In this document: one piece after another, positions 5,641-7,367 of the stretch
Layout: each line of letters opens with the position of its first letter
How positions within the stretch are numbered: position 1 is the first letter of the stretch
Assembly (NCBI GenBank): GCA_903912405.1
Contig: CAIWHF010000141.1
Span: 1-7,367 of the forward strand
Reading direction: 5' to 3'
DNA: 7,367 bases
DNA from: an uncultured Bacteroidota bacterium
GTDB lineage: Bacteria > Bacteroidota > Bacteroidia > Chitinophagales > Chitinophagaceae
Translations under genes and position numbers: made by a program
Notes under the pieces: generated by a model
Told to the model about the DNA's origin: nothing
The model's input: only the letters and a program-made list of their open reading frames with translations
The model's database searches: none

Positions 5641-7367
5641 AATTTTTCTAACGCTCCTCATTATATGTTGGAGTATAACTAGTTATGCATCTCATATAAT
5701 TGGCGGTGAGTTTACGTATACTTACCAAGGCAACAATGTCTATCGTGTTACCCTAAGTATTTATCAAGATTGTTTAACGGGCAATCCTTCCGCTATTCAA
5801 CAAGATAATCCAGCTAAGGTAAGCATCTTCGAAAGTGATGGGAATATCTATCTTCAAGATGCCAACCTAGTAGCGGTTTCTTCTGTGTTAATTCCTAGTA
5901 ATTTTAGCAATTCCTGCATAACCAATGTTCCCAATACGTGTTTACGAAAAACCGTTTTTGTAAAAGATTATGTTTTACCGTCCAATGCACTCGGATATAG
6001 AATTCTCTATCAACGTTGTTGCAGAAATGCTACTATTTTAAATATCGATAACCCCGGGACTACAGGAGCGTCTTACTATTGTGATATTCCTCCATTATTA
6101 ACTACGGGAGCAAACAATAGCGCAATTTTTAAAGTTGATCCACCACAAATCATTTGTCTAAATGTACCTTTTGTATACGATCATAGCGCAACAGATGCCG
6201 ATGGAGATTCATTAAGTTACAGTCTTTGTGAAGCCTATATTGGGGGCTCACAAGCCAATTCATCTCCCATGCCTAATGCTATATCCCTATATCCTGTTAA
6301 CTATAGTGTGCCTTATACCTATGACAATCCCATACAAGGAAATCCTGGAATACAAATTGATGCAGTAAGTGGGTTGATGTATTTTACGCCTACCATACAA
6401 GGAAGGTATGTAGTAACAGTTTGTTGTAATGAGTGGAGAAATGGAGTCATTATTAATACCTCTAAAAGGGAATTTCAATTTGTGATTACTAATTGTTATA
6501 AAACAACTATCGCTAATATTCCTCAATATAGCGCTGATTTTAACACCTATATATTTACATGTACTACTAAAGAAATTAAATTTAAAAATACCAGTATTGG
6601 AGGGAATACGTATCATTGGGATTTTGGCGTTGCCAATACATTGTCAGATACCTCTAATTTATTTGAACCTACTTTTACTTATCTAGATACGGGTACTTAT
6701 ATAGTTAAACTAATAGTCAATCCTAATTCTACCTGTAGCGATAGCATTACACGCTATGTAAAAGTGTATCCCTTTTTTAAAACTGATTTTTCAATCACTG
6801 GAAATCCTTGTCCAAACACTATCATAAATTTAAATGCTCAAATTACCAATTCTTGTCCACCAACCAGCTTCTATAATTGGTATAGCAATGGAACTTTAAT
6901 AGGCACCTCCAATACAGCTGCTACTAGCTATGCACAAAGTGGCACATGCAATATTCAATTAGTTGCGGGAAACTCAAAAGGTTGCAGAGATTCTATTAAT
7001 AAAGATTTTATAATTGATAATTTTATACCCTTTGCAGGCAATGATACGATTATAGTAGTAGGAGAGCAAATTCAATTTAATGCAACAGGCGGTGTATTAT
7101 ATTCTTGGACTCCTAGTACCTATTTAAATTTAAATAACCTTGCAAATCCTGTTGGGTTTTACCCAATCTTAGATACAATCCAATACACGGTAAACATAAC
7201 ATCCTCCAATGGTTGTTCGGGAACTGATGATATTATAGTAAGGGTTGTAAAGCAAGGTGCTTATTTTATGCCAAGTGGATTTACGCCTAACAATGATGGA
7301 AATAATGATAGAATAAGACCTATTTTGATAGGTTATTCCAAACTCAATTATTTTTCAATTTATAATA
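5618..7367 (+). CDS. Secreted multidomain protein with PKD domain and type IX (type B) C-terminal sorting domain, 3' end missing
   Basis: The frame is open from the ATG at 5618 to the right edge (583 codons plus one base), so the C-terminus is cut. Residues 1-24 are a signal peptide (KLIKNK, a hydrophobic core, then S-Y-A). The mature protein begins S-H-I-I-G-G-E-F-T-Y, a typical opening for large Bacteroidota surface proteins. The N-terminal part is Cys-rich (C52 in YQDC, C134-C135 in QRCCRN, C269-C270 in VCCNEWRNG) and holds a D-A-D-G-D motif at 193-197, possibly calcium-binding. A PKD domain at about 310-390 has H-W-D-F-G at 333-337 and T-Y-L-D-T-G-T-Y at 354-361. Two further Ig/PKD-like units follow, at about 390-470 and 471-548, the second with A-G-N-D and Y-S-W-T-P. 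From 552, P-S-G-F-T-P-N-N-D-G-N-N-D begins a gliding-motility (CHU_C) sorting domain. That family is exported by the type IX system and attached at or released from the surface. The exact role is unknown; adhesion is a guess. It overlaps the hydrolase by 23 bp. Confidence 0.9.
   Translation, partial: MQKLIKNKIFLTLLIICWSITSYASHIIGGEFTYTYQGNNVYRVTLSIYQDCLTGNPSAIQQDNPAKVSIFESDGNIYLQDANLVAVSSVLIPSNFSNSCITNVPNTCLRKTVFVKDYVLPSNALGYRILYQRCCRNATILNIDNPGTTGASYYCDIPPLLTTGANNSAIFKVDPPQIICLNVPFVYDHSATDADGDSLSYSLCEAYIGGSQANSSPMPNAISLYPVNYSVPYTYDNPIQGNPGIQIDAVSGLMYFTPTIQGRYVVTVCCNEWRNGVIINTSKREFQFVITNCYKTTIANIPQYSADFNTYIFTCTTKEIKFKNTSIGGNTYHWDFGVANTLSDTSNLFEPTFTYLDTGTYIVKLIVNPNSTCSDSITRYVKVYPFFKTDFSITGNPCPNTIINLNAQITNSCPPTSFYNWYSNGTLIGTSNTAATSYAQSGTCNIQLVAGNSKGCRDSINKDFIIDNFIPFAGNDTIIVVGEQIQFNATGGVLYSWTPSTYLNLNNLANPVGFYPILDTIQYTVNITSSNGCSGTDDIIVRVVKQGAYFMPSGFTPNNDGNNDRIRPILIGYSKLNYFSIYN

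Noticed and set aside
6330..6404. Repeat of CCATACAAGGAA at 6330-6341 and 6393-6404
   Set aside because: It is a single 12-base match in the same reading frame encoding a short I-Q-G segment; there is no further copy or array, so it is probably coincidence.
6287..6616. 109-codon open frame on the minus strand inside the surface-protein gene
   Set aside because: The + strand frame here is continuous with a signal peptide, PKD and sorting domain, so the reverse frame is a shadow.

Overview
The window looks like chromosomal DNA from an A+T-rich member of the Bacteroidota, probably an environmental or aerobic lineage near the Chitinophagales/Saprospirales or Sphingobacteriales. Four things support this. 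The succinate dehydrogenase operon has the order C-A-B with a single fused five-helix cytochrome b subunit. Starts lack a clear Shine-Dalgarno sequence and have A/T-rich leaders, and the promoter-like sites resemble the TTTG / TAnnTTTG type. There is a DUF4105 (Lnb-type) membrane protein. The last gene encodes a cell-surface protein ending in a gliding-motility-type C-terminal (type IX secretion, type B) sorting domain. The genus cannot be fixed from the sequence alone. All genes are on the + strand.

Layout. Positions 3-110 probably hold the last codons of an upstream gene cut by the window edge. Positions 111-190 are the leader and likely promoter of the sdh operon. Positions 191-3654 carry sdhC, sdhA and sdhB with 17-18 bp gaps; together they encode a complete menaquinone-linked succinate dehydrogenase (or fumarate reductase) with its FAD, Fe-S and heme ligands in place. 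A strong intrinsic terminator at 3673-3703 closes the operon. Positions 3717-7367 form a second, tightly overlapping unit: a DUF4105/Lnb membrane protein (candidate lipoprotein N-acyltransferase), an alpha/beta-hydrolase that overlaps it by 8 bp, and a large secreted multidomain protein that overlaps the hydrolase by 23 bp and runs off the right edge.

How the genes work together. The sdh genes make one respiratory complex linking the TCA cycle to the quinone pool. The three downstream genes share overlapping ends, so they are probably co-transcribed and translationally coupled. The first and third act outside the cytoplasmic membrane (lipoprotein maturation and surface display), but a shared pathway is only an inference from position.

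Most of the window is ordinary core sequence. The points most worth a second look are the candidate Lnb enzyme with a His-then-Cys (permuted papain/LRAT-like) order, its overlap with a hydrolase and a surface protein, and the placement of its start only 13 bases after a terminator T-tract. I saw no CRISPR array, tRNA, rRNA, insertion sequence or phage gene. No gene-free stretch exceeds 300 bases.
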